A DNA stretch of 64,000 bases from Rhea pennata. Lineage: Eukaryota; Chordata; Aves; Rheiformes; Rheidae. The stretch lies in assembly GCF_028389875.1 (NCBI RefSeq), contig NC_084682.1:4474001-4538000 (forward strand), written 5' to 3'. The notes beneath the pieces were generated by a model, which saw only the letters and a list, made by a program, of their open reading frames with translations, was not told the DNA's origin and did not search any database. Shown piece after piece: positions 28,401 through 40,600 of the stretch (positions are counted from its first letter, which is position 1; every line of letters starts with the position of its first letter). The position numbers were made by a program, and so were the translations under genes.

Positions 28401-31400
28401 ACAAGACAGGTCATAAAGAGATGAGTGGACAGGTCCATAGGCCCATTCAGTGAACTTCCTAGACAAGTGTCTACACTCAGGATCTTTGATTTCTCGTCTG
28501 AGGATGTAAGCGAAAATCTAATCGCAAAAGAATAATACAACCAACATTTCAGTGCTAGTGGAGTTTAAGTTCCTCAGTATCCACATAAGAGAGCAGGGCT
28601 AATTTCTCCCTAGTTTAACTGTGCTGAAGTCAGCTTAATGGAGGACTGCAGAGACTAAAGTCTGAATATCAATTTTCTCACTGGTTTCTGGGGCATGAAA
28701 ACCAAGAATATGGCAAGAAAAACATCTCTTTGCTATCTACCACTTACATTGTGCCACTATATCTGTTTCACAACAGAAAGAGAAATGCAGAGACATTTGC
28801 TACACATCTCTGAGCTTGCACTTATGCTGAACAGGAACTGTTAGAGGGTGAGTTACACTAGCCAGTCAAAAGTACAATGCCTTTAGTAGTTCAGATAACA
28901 GCCAACACCTGCTTCCTGCTTCCACCTTGATTGGCACACGAGGACCAGTGGTATATGCATAACACCAGCTGGGCATCCACAGACACACACTTTATAGCCT
29001 TTAGGACTTTGCAGTTCTGCATGTGAAACTGCAGCATCAATTCTTATGAACTAAAAGGCCCATGCAACAAGCAGTCCTAACATCTGTCCTACATAAATGT
29101 TTTATATGTGCTCTACAATTTGATGCAGTGATGGGACAGTGATACACGAGCCCACCTACCTCTATCTTTCCTGTTTTGGCTGCCAGAGTTAACGGTGTCA
29201 GACCTTTCTTGTTGGTGAGTTCTTCTAGCTTCAAGATCGGGTTAATTTTGGCACCGAGGATCAATAAGTTATTGTACATCTTTGTAACAAACTTAGTGTT
29301 ATCCTTAGTGTTATCTGCGATCTCCACTAGTGTATGCAGGACTGTATTGCCCATGGAGTCCTCAGCAGTGATGTTGGCTACCTGGTAGGGGTTCTCAAGG
29401 AGGAATTTCACAATGCAGAGCTGGTTGGTGCAGGCAGCCAGGGAAAGAGGTAGTTCCCCTATGGGTAAGCAATGGGAATGAGTGGTCAGAAAGCCCAGCA
29501 CATGTGCAAGCATTACTTCCATGTATAAATGAAAAGGAGACCTTGCTGTTTTCATCTTCCACCATGAGAAAGAGGAGTTTTTCTGTCTGATACAGCACCA
29601 ACTCTTGAAATAGCTATTAGAATTGCATTTTCTTTGGTTTAACTGAAAGTTAAGCACCACAGAAACACAGCTCCTATAAAAGCACTGAAAGGATGGCCTG
29701 CAGAAAGTTACAACCTTTCAAAGATTATAGACCTCAGAAAACAAATGGATGTAGACAGCAAGCTGACACTAAACACCATCAGAGCCAACTGTGCAAATCC
29801 CCAAATCCCATAAGTTTCTTTATAATTGTAGCCTTTAGAAGTAAGTATTTGGACTAGCCCATCCAGTACTTGTGGTCTTCTAGTCCCACATAAACAGTGT
29901 TATCTGAATAGCTTCACGCCTGGGATATGATATGGATAACTCAATCAATAAAGTCCATACTGTGCTATGTCCTACCAAAATAAAAGCCAGGTTTCCCTTT
30001 GATTTTCCTGAAAAACTCCCCACAGGCTCTTGCATGAACATCTGCTCCATTCTGGACCAAGAGCTTCACCAGGTACATGTTCCTTCGTTCAATAGCGATG
30101 TGAAGTGCAGTCTGGCCTACAGAGACAGAAATGTATAACATGTAATGCATACTGACAGCTTTCAGGCACAATTAATTCAGCTCCACATAGGAGGGTGGAA
30201 CTGAAGGCTCTACACACTGAAAAGTTGTAGAATTAAGTCAGATAGCACAGACAGCAAATGCAAGTTCCCTGAACCTGCTGATAAATCACTTATGTATTAG
30301 AAAGGGCATAATATTGCACCGGTCTAATCAACTACTGTCCTGCCATGAATACATTGACTGTTAATCAGACACTGACACTTTGGGATGCTGCATCCTCAGG
30401 CAGAAGGCCTCATGCAGAAGACTGTTTCAGAGCCCTTTTTATCCCTACTTTCAGTCTTATCAGCAAGTGTTCATTGCATTGGCTGTTTCTCTTACCCTTG
30501 TAGTAGTTGTCAGTATACTCTGCGTTAACAAACTCTTTCAGAGTTCCAGTTTTCTTTGCAATATCCAGTAGCAGTGGAATGGTATCATTTTTCCCATCAT
30601 GCAGATTCAGCATGGCTTTCAATAAGCATGTTTTCCCAGTTTCTGGTTCTGTAACACAAAAGATTAAAGATATATAGGAGTGACTAAAACCTAAGATGAG
30701 TCCCAGGCATGCAAGAGTTCCTGAGGATCTTTTGAAAAGATAAGAAAATCCATCTGGGGATCCTACAGAAAAATTCTCCAGATTTTCTAAACTCTCTTCC
30801 AACCTTACAATCAAGGGGTTGCTCAATTAATGGGGGAAGCACCGGCAATTAGAGGTCCTTCTGCAGTTACTTTGCGTTTAACACAGTGATGGGTTTTTTT
30901 TTCATCTCAGTAGTACCACTGGAAGAAGACAAGGGCAACTGAAGATATGTGACACTAAAAGGTACCTTTGAACTCATCATCTGTGAGATGCTTCAAAGTC
31001 CTATTAAGATAGATCAGCAGATCGTCCAGATCACTTGTGTTGCCTTGGGCTACAGCATCAAAGATCCTTCTGCGGTCATAGAATTTGAAAGCTTTTTCTG
31101 AGCAGCCTGTGATGGAATCAGTAGATAGGAGCCTAACAAGGATAAATTTCAGTTACTTAAAGATTGGTATTAAGCAGACCTTTTATAAACAAGTAGATTA
31201 CTATGCTTCATTTGCTTGTTTGAAGTAGTAAGCACTACTGGTGCATGGATCTGCAAAATCTACCGGATCATAAAGTGTGAGGGCAACTGTTTAGATAAAA
31301 TTCTGTTTCTGTTACTGAAAAGTTGAGAATAATATTTAAAGAAGTACCGAAGTATAAAAGTAACTACAAGCTTGGGAACCAGGCACTCCCATGTTCTCAC

Positions 31401-32001
31401 TCAGAGTTATTCACTGAACAGTTTCAAACAAGTTACTAAGGCCTGCCACCAATTTTGGGCGAGATATCCATTGGCTGAATTTCCACAGAGATGCCAAGGG
31501 CCAACAACTATTGTCACTTTTACATGTAACAGCAGGGTATTAGTTAATGACACGGAATATTCTCTTTACTATGGCACTGAAAATAATGGAACTGAATATG
31601 AGGCATGCTAATGGGGAGAACAAATGCTGCACTAAAACACACAGCCTAAACCTGTCAAAACTACATTCATTACAACCAAATATTACAAGGTAAACTTACT
31701 TGTGAAGCTTCCCCCTTTCCAAATTGGCATGGAATTTGATGACAGAAGGTGCCATCAGGTGATCCATCTGGTAAAAGGAGTCCATGGGTGCCATATCCTG
31801 GTCACTCTCCCCCATCACAAATCGCCCACGTCTTGCAAAGATGTTGCTTTTGGGTGGCTGCACCTTGGTGTTGGGGGTACCCTGGAGGCTGTCAGGCATT
31901 TCCAACAGGGAGTCCTCCCCATCCGTGTGTTCCTCTGCCACTTCAGATTCCTCCATGTCAGAACTGCCAAACTTCTTCATCTTCCCAAGAATGGAAGACA
32001 T
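22404..32001 (-). CDS. TRPV1: TRPV1, heat- and acid-gated cation channel (complete, 15 coding exons)
   Basis: Exons: 32001-31700, 31132-30966, 30648-30496, 30116-29976, 29458-29160, 28517-28341, 27822-27658, 27364-27269, 26655-26585, 25896-25731, 24997-24931, 24517-24201, 23632-23505, 23243-23128, 22570-22404. All borders are GT/AG, and the 2,532 bases encode 843 residues, the length of chicken TRPV1. The N-terminus starts [15 protein letters not shown], 14 bases after an acceptor. Exons 2-6 carry the ankyrin repeats (for example [16 protein letters not shown]). S1 is in exon 7, S2 in exon 8 and S3-S4 in exons 9-10. S5 is in exons 11-12; the filter TIGMGD, S6 and the TRP box IWKLQRAITIL follow. 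The vanilloid pocket keeps Y-S in [10 protein letters not shown] but has alanine at positions 558 and 578, as expected for capsaicin-insensitive birds. The protein ends ELPKSV. TRPV3 follows downstream on the same strand. Confidence 0.97.
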
Positions 32002-32015
32002 GATGAGCAGGTAGT

Positions 32016-35000
32016 CTGCAAGGAACCGCACATACAAGGCTATGAGTCTCCTTTTTCCTAGGACTCTCCAGACAGCAGGGAATGGATTGATTGCTCTCAT
32101 CCCAGAAGCAAGACAGACAGACACAGTTACTATGCCTAGAGTTGAAGTAATTTGGCAGGTCATTATTCCCACACTGTTTGTTACTCCCCATTTCCATTTC
32201 AGAACAGACAGTAAACCAGAATGGCCCAGAGCCCTTCAGGCTGCAGAGCTGGCCACTTTTGCTTAAACTAGGGCCTCTTCCTCCTCCTCCTCCAATTTAG
32301 TCCTGCCATTGCTGTTAACCCTGAACAACCTCCAACCCAGAACAATCCTTGTTTCTTCTCTATTTACTAATTGTTTTATGCCACAAGATATTTTCAGGTA
32401 TATGTTTGGCATATGAAAAAACATTGATAGAAAGTTTTGTGCCATAACCATCTCTCATTGATGCTGAGCACAAAAGGTTTCCTGCATGTAGGAAAATTAT
32501 CACTTAACAACTTTACTAGAGTTACTACAGTACTAGATGAAAATTGGGCTGTGTGATTCTTGGGAGATTAGTATCACCTCAGACATGAGGCACGGAAACA
32601 GAAAGGAAAACATTACCACAGATAAGAGATCCTGTAAGACCACAGCTCTGATCTTTGTCTGCTTTACAACCACAAAGAATTTGAAAGAAGTTAACAAATA
32701 TACAATAACGAAGATAGAGCAGAGATTTTTTTTTGCTTTCTTACCAAACTGTTTTAAACAGCCAGACATTGATAGTCATACCACTGAACGCAAAATATTC
32801 TGGAAGTCCAGCAATGGAGACAGCAACAATTGAACCACTGCGTACCTGGTTTTAGAGGGTGCTGAACAGCCTTACAAAAATACTCCAAAATCCTAGGTTG
32901 CTTTGAAAAATCTTACTGCTTTGAACACAGGAATGTTATAAAATCTTGAAAAGGCCTTCAATTATAAACCAATTGCAGGGGGTCAATAACCTTCTCGCTA
33001 CATTCATTATAAAAACAATGTCACAAATATGCTTCCAAGCTGTTTCTCTTCATAAAATTATTCTGAGGAAATGTTAATAAACCTACATATTGCACTAAAC
33101 CCAGATTTTCAGGTCTATAGGACTAATTAATGTTTACATTAAGGCACAACTACGTTTTCCTGTGCAAGTATGATGAGAATGAGGCTTCTGTCACACATTT
33201 GCATTTTCTATAATTTTGAATAATGCACATGGAATGAAAACATTAATTTGCAAACTTGCACATTTAGAGTAACTAGAAGCAAATCAGCGTAACATAGATG
33301 AAATACAAATAACAGCAGTTTAACTTTTTGTGACCTCCAATCTTTCACGTTCTTGGCATTCTAAGAAGCACTCTGAAAGAATAACATAGTATCTTATTAT
33401 CTTAATTATTCTATAAATAAGAAATTATGTATATAAAAATATGCTCATTCAGAAGTTGATATTAAAAACATTAAAAATATTAAATTAATATTAATTAATT
33501 AAAAAAATATTAAATTAATTTAGGGTAGAAGTTATAAAAATAGGTTTATATAAAAATGAAAAAAAAGTCTGAAAATAGCCATATAAATTTTTCTTTTTTT
33601 TTCTTTTGGTCTCAATTAAATTACTGTAGATCAAGCCAAAAAAAGTCGAGACTGCTGTGGAAAATCGAATCATTTGTTTTCCATGGAATAGATGCATGAA
33701 GCAGAAGACATCTAATCTTGGCTCCCTGGCAATTTGCTCAGTTTTGTTTTAGTCGTTATATGTGCTTTTGTTTCTAAAGCCTGTTGGTAACATCTTTGGT
33801 AATAAAGAAAACGTCACTTTTCCTCATGAGTATGAATTTGCAAGGGAAATAACCTTCAAAATTTTGTGGTAGGATTGTTAAAAAATGATTTTCTAACCTG
33901 AAAAAATGCATAACCTATTTTGATTCTTTGAATCCTATGTACATCAAAGTTTTGACTTATGAAATGAGATATACAGAAATACTGTTGGTGAGAGTATATA
34001 ACTGAACCACAACTAATGATAAATACTGAAGAGAGCTTACAAACAACCAACAAGCATGCTATTCAAATATACACAAAGAACTTACAAATACTGCAAAAAA
34101 ATCCTCTCTTCCGCAAAATATTCCAGTCTCAGAAGTACCCTCTGATCTACAGGAATTTGGTGCCCGTGATTCCGTCTCCTAGGTGCCTGGATGCAAAAGA
34201 CCTCACAGTTTGCTTCTCCACTTCATTTGTCTGCAAAATTCTTCTATGCACTGATGATTTTTAGAATCAGGGTAAGTTCACTAGAACAACAGGGAATACA
34301 GGAATAAAATCATTAAGAATAATTCTAGAAGCAGAAGCATCAGTAGTTATTTTTCCCAGGGGTTTTGCAAAGCTTTTTACAAGAATTGCATTATGTTGCT
34401 GCTGGTTTTCCCCCCTAATTGCATTTAGTAATGGACAATCCTCTTCAGATTTCCTCTTCGAAAATTCACTCAAAAAAAACCCCTAAAAAACACACCAAAT
34501 GATGCAATTGTTCCTATGGATCAGAGTTTTATTTCACTCTGCAAAACTTCCTAAAATATACAACAGCTCTTCTCTGAAATCATTCACCTTTTCTGGAGGC
34601 TCTTGACAGCTGTCATAAAACCTTGCCAAGTATCTTAAAAATAAATCTACTCCGAACAGAATTAAAGAAAAACCCAATGACAGAAAATCCTAAGGCCACT
34701 CTACCATTCCATGTTCCTACTATGTTTTGTTTAAAAATATACATGTAAGAGTTTTCAAATGTTATCATCATTAGGAAAAAAAAAATCTAATCCAGGTTGG
34801 TTTTAATCCCCTAAAAAATGAAGAATTGTACCAAATATTGTTAAATCATGTTATATCACGTATATAGGATCTCTCTGCCAAACACAATGCTGGAGAGACC
34901 GCTCCAGTAAGCTGAGCTGGTAGGCTGTAATTGTTATGCTAGAGACTCTAAACACCTAGCTCCTGAGGTCTGAAGCTAGATGAAGAAATTACTGGATGAA

Positions 35001-37091
35001 ATGATCTGGTGTATGCTTTGCAAAAGGTCAAACTACAGGATAAGAAATCTTTCTAGTCTTACCATCTATTAAAAATAATATATTTGTCTATGTAATAGGC
35101 AAAGTATGCTAGTTTACTAATTACACTCTAATATACCATATACTAATTTTACTATACCAATTATACTATCTTTACTAATTATACTACCCAAAACACCCTA
35201 CAGTATTGAGATCTGGTGCTGGTGCTCCCAGAATTTTGCCGAACAGAGCATCTGATTCAACATTACGATTAACTCCTTCGCCATTTGCAATGCAGGGCTC
35301 ATAAGGGAACTCATACATATGGCTCAGCAAAGGGTCTTCCTCATTCAAACTCAAAGCTTCTCACTGATTCCTTTTGCTAATTGCTCCTTCCCCCTCCTCT
35401 CCCATTCCTGGCTTCAGTTCCTTTCAGTCTTATCATGCCATGATGAGTGCACTTTGGGAGCTTTCTGCTGTTTCCTGAGCTTTGATGCCTCCCTCATCAG
35501 CCTCCTTGACTCATGTTTCCTGTGAAGATATTACTTCTCTCTTACGAGCAGCATTCCGTGACTCTTGTAATGACTGTTTGAGGTATCATATTCCATCTCA
35601 GGAGGGACCTGGTTTAAAGGTGTAAGCTCATTAGGAGATGTGAATGCCTATCGAAATAGGCCAGTAATAAACTAGAAGGAAATTATTCCTTTTTGTTGGG
35701 CCTGCATCCTGCACCCACACATGAGCGTGCAGGCTGTGTGCTGTGCTTGCGAGTGAATTTTGCCCGCTAAGAGCTTTCTCTACCACTGCAAATGGAAAAG
35801 TATCAGTAGATATGCTAGAGATCCTAAATATGTATCCAAGGCTTGTCTGCAGATCAGAGATAGCCTTTTCCTTTGCTAACAGCACTGGAGACCACTGCAG
35901 CCTAAAGCCAGACCAAATTTTACTGGCTTCTGCAAATGGACAGTTTGGTTTCATGGTTAACAGCAGCTGCAGTGCCATGGTAGAGAAGTGCAACAGCAGC
36001 TGCAGTGCCACGGTAGAGAAGAGTTATCAGCTCTTTCCACAGCTATTCGATAAAAATGAAAACAGATCTGCTGATACAAAAATACTGTAATAACAAAAAA
36101 GGGAAAACAATATTTAACAAAACCAGACTTCTAACAAAATCTTTCAACTGCTCTACATTTTGCAATTCCTATTTATGTCAATATTCTATAACCACGACAC
36201 AGAACAGAGGCATGGAGGGAGGCTGGAGACAGACAGAAATTAATCCATCTTTGTAATTAAGGTCTCAGAACAGCTTTCTCACTAAGAAAATGAGGCAATT
36301 CTGATGTTGTTAATGTGCAAAATGGAAATATGCATCCATATTTCAGTTGAAATAGGTGTTCTAAGCAACAAAATTCTGTCCAGATAACACAAAACTGTCT
36401 TTCTTACTTCCCAATCTCATTTGAGTGAGAAAAGGCAGACATCCATCTTGTTTTAGACTGGCAAATAAAGCTTGAATGTTTTTACATTAAAATAGAAAGT
36501 AGGGTGAGAAATCAGTTTTAAAAGCATAGTACAGGGGATAAAAAAAATCAGAAGTTTTAAGGGAATTCTTATGATCAATACTCAACACTAAAAACTAGTT
36601 AAGAGTATAGCGTGACAGCTGCCATGTTAAAGCTCACGTGCATAACACAATACACGAAGGGCAGAAACATCTTCAAATCAAATACACTAAAATACCTGGG
36701 CATTATATTTCAAGATCAAATCATTGTTGTGGACCATCTCTCAGAAATGCTAATTGTGATTGGGCTCAAAAGTAAAATCAGTTCAAAGAGATGAGGACTG
36801 AATGGGCTTCATAAAACTTTCCAGGTTTGCCACAATCTCTTGTTCATCACAAATTCTGATTGTTCCAGAGAAGCCCTGATCCTCTCTACCACCCAAAAAA
36901 CAAATATAAAATAATTACATACTGCCAAATAAGGAAAATAGTTAACCTCACTCACACCCTGTGAAAGTATTCTGCATTAGCGTATAAGCCCTGCATTTCA
37001 GGTATCTCCAGTCATGGTACTGACCTAGTGACACTGCTGACCTGAATCCACTGCAACAGACCTAGGTGATCACAGAAATAATCCTCCATGT
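32016..37091. other. TRPV1 upstream / SHPK downstream region, no supported coding gene
   Basis: The first TRPV1 coding exon begins with an acceptor at 32016, so at least one 5' noncoding TRPV1 exon and its promoter should lie in this 5 kb. I could not place them, and there is no CpG island. Bases 33400-33540 and 35060-35200 are very AT-rich, with many TTAAT and TACTAAT-like words. Bases 35631-36090 are open on both strands for about 115-126 codons, but the peptides are unfamiliar and part of the openness comes from a 33-bp duplication. Confidence 0.5.
35959..36024 (+). repeat. Two-copy 33-bp tandem duplication
   Basis: The unit beginning AACAGCAGCTGCAGTGCCA is repeated directly with a 33-base period, with only a few differences (for example CCATGG against CCACGG). 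It contains a CAGCTG E-box and a CTGCAG palindrome in each copy. Confidence 0.7.
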
Positions 37092-37660
37092 TTTATTTTG
37101 ATCATTTTGTTGACATGCAAGCCAAGGCTGTATTTCATCTTTTACAGAGACAACATACAGCACGTAAAAAATGGCATTCATTCTGCGCAAGTGCCACCAA
37201 ACTCCTCAAACAAGCTTGAGATCCCAGTCTGCTACCTATATGCATGTATACTATGAGGCAGCTTTTAAGCACAAGATGTTTCTAATGAAGGTATCAGACT
37301 AAGTTACAGAAAGCTACTCATCTCTCTTAGCCCTCCTAAACATATTTTCTACCAGGAAAATGAGCCTAGCATGAAATTATCATCTTATGCAGAAACTTAA
37401 TGGATCTTTCCTAGTCACTTAGTCAAATTTAATGTGGTAATTTCTTCTCATTTCACAAATGGAAATGATAGAGTAAGGAACTGGTGGCCCCTCTGTACAC
37501 CCAGAAGTAGAAACAAATGTCAAATACAAGCTGTTTTTTGCTGTGATGAGTGAGATGGTAAGTTGAATGCAACTCCAGAAAAAGTCAGGAAGTGAAAGAG
37601 AACACTGTACATCCAGAGAAAAAAGAAGAAAGTGCATGTCAGACTATTCCAAACAATGAC

Positions 37661-37666
37661 TTTATT
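37661..37666 (-). terminator. SHPK: SHPK poly(A) signal overlapping the stop codon
   Basis: On the minus strand the last codons read AGA AAA TAA, so AATAAA contains the stop codon itself (37664-37662). A T-rich stretch (CTTTCTTCTTTTTTCTCTGG on the minus strand) starts about 32 bases beyond the hexamer, as expected of a downstream element. If used, the 3' untranslated region would be only about 15-30 bases. Another AATAAA lies at 37092-37097. Confidence 0.55.
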
Positions 37667-40600
37667 TTCTGTGCAACATCACCATGGCAGCCCCCACAGC
37701 AGCATCAACATCCTTCCCATAAATCACAGGGAAGGGAAAAATCCTTTCCGCCTCCTGCCTCAGCACCTCATTCCTGGCAAGGGCACTCCCGGTTCCCAGA
37801 ATCCTCGTCACTCCTGTCTCCATCAGGCGCTCAGAGGGCAGCATGGAATGGAGATTTTCAATGATCCCACGGCACAGAGCTCTAGTTACATGACCCAGCG
37901 AAAGGTCAGAGACAGAGATATTGGTCACCGAAGCCAACTGCTCAGGCATGTGCCTCTCTCCAAATATTGTTGGATGGATTGAGAGTCTGCTGTTGTTTTG
38001 GGCCAAGGCTGCCTTGATTATCTTTGTATAGATAGTAGACTCCTGAACCTCAAGGCCTGCAAAAGGGAAATACCATGTTACTAATTTGAAGGGGTCTAGG
38101 ATATCTTACATGTGGATATTTAAAATGGACACTGATCCACCTGCTCAGCAAAATGCTGTATATCTGTTTCTCCCTGTGCCAAAGATAACTGCTTTTCCAG
38201 GAGTTGATGAGATGGCTTTCTCATCATCCAAAAAACTGTGATACTAGGAACTTTCTCATTTCAGAAACTGCCATTTCTGATAATACAGATATCCTTGTTT
38301 GCCTACGCTGTGTGAAGTTGCACAAAGCAACATCACTAAAGACACTAATGGCAGACTTCACATATAATCCAGACACTGAAGCAAAGTGCAGAGTTTCCAT
38401 CAAGAATTTGCTGAAAGAGTAACAAATACAAGAATTCACTGCTCCACTGCAACACCCAGGAGAGGAATAAAAGTCTGTAAAGACCACATTTAAAGCACTT
38501 AGGAAATATTACATGAGCCTGAGTCTTAAAATCCATTAAAAATCCATTAGGTATTTAGAGTTTTGAAAATTTGCAGCAAAAGGCAATTGATATAATCAGA
38601 GAACTCTTTTGAACTGCAATCATGGAAAATCAGCAACTGTCTTCAAATTTGCAGCCCCTTCCTTTTGAAACATATTCTCTCATATTCTTGAAACAAAAGA
38701 AAAGCCAAAATCTAATGTGTCCAGGCATGACTGCCCCAGCATGTTCATTAGCTTCAAAAGAAATTCTAGCAAACATGACCCAAGAGTTACCCTTGTTCCT
38801 TACAGAGCACAACAAAACAGCTCCAGGCTTGTTCTTTTGCCTCAGCTACCCTGATACCTAGCTGATTAACCCTAATTTTAAGCTTTAACTTACCCAACTC
38901 TGCTGTCCACTGGGCCACCACATCCACAAACGTTGCTAGAACATTGCCTCCGTTGAGTGATGCGGCCACTGCCAAGTAGTTACCATCGAAGTAGGGAAAA
39001 TAAGTAACAGCTGAGAAAGGATCTGGTGTCTCTGGAGGCTGGAATCCCAGTGGCATAGAGATGGTCAACTGAGCAGAAGTGCTGATATTGAGAACTAGAA
39101 CACAAAAGAAAGAAAATCAGTGTTTTACCAGACAATCCTGAAGGAGGATAGTGGGGGGGGGGGGAGGAGGAATCAAGATTGATTAATCACACAGATACAA
39201 AAACGAGGGTCTTAGCTGCTGCCTATCAACTACATGATCATACCTGCATCAGTCCTCTCAGTCAGACAGGAATAAACAGAACACTGGAAATCTCCCAGGG
39301 CAATTCCGACTTCTGCTCCCTTGGGTATTCCATGCCATGCATAGATTGTCCTGCCTGCAGTACTGCCAGGGTCTCCCACTTCTGGAAGCAAGTGAACAGG
39401 AAAGCCAGACTTTTTCAAGCTGCAATCAGAACAATATAATTGCAGGAAATCAGTATGGGAACATGCAACATGACTACAAGGACCTCTTTGAAGTCAACCT
39501 GGCATTTGTGACTGCTGGATTTATGGATGCTTTCACCTATTTAGAAAGTCGCACTTTGGACCAGAGCAGCATTCCCATTCCACTGGCTGAGTGGACAAGA
39601 ACAGTCTAGGAGAATAAATACTTTTACTTTATATACAAACTGATTACCTGAGATTATACAGCAGTACCTGCACAGCAAGTTTAAGCTAATGCTGTCATAC
39701 ACATAGATAGTTCCAGAGATAACAGACAATCACAAACCCAGCCTAAAGAAAATTTTCAGCTTTCAAGTGCCAAAGAACTCAGAGCTGTTATACAAACAGT
39801 TAGTGGTTCAAAACCAAATGATAAGTATTTATTCCAACAAACTTCTTACACAAACCGCAAGATACACTATGTTGCTACAGCTACAACACTTGATTAGTGA
39901 AAGATCAGTGAGCTAGACGAAAGCTTCTGTCATTCTTTCAAGACATTAGAAATTAGTTTACCTTCATGAGAAGAATATCTTTTCATCCTGGAGTCCTGGC
40001 CTAACCTAAGACCTGAATTGTATAAGGTCCCATCTGAAAGAACAAATCATTAAACACAAAAAAGACCCAAACCTCATTTCCTGTAATTTCCCGTAAGACT
40101 CCCTATAGCCTATTATCTTTTAGATAATACAAGTAAATCTTAGTGGTCACAAAGAAGTTCAGCTGAAACAACTAATAGCTCTCTTTTATTATCACATAGG
40201 TGATAGCACATGGGCTGCAGCAGTCACCTGTCCATCCCATCATCATACCACAGAAAGGAAGAGGAATACTTCTGTATACAAGGCCTCATGATGAGCTTCT
40301 CAGCTCTGTTTTCTCTAGTTCTAAAAATACAGTGCCAGATTTTATATAATTTAAGCATTATGTCCCTTACAAAGCACAGCTATATGGCCCACACTCCTGT
40401 ATGGGCCACATCACAACAGATTAGGAGTGACTTTCAATCACTTTCTATCTGTAGCACTTTCATACTTAAGGCCCAAAGAGACATTCACATTGCCTGGTAC
40501 AAGCAACATGTAGAATCCATTGAATGATTTTAGCACTTACATGTCAGTATTCCAGCTTTTGCTTCTGGAATTAAAATATCCCCAGCTGGCAGCATTCTGG

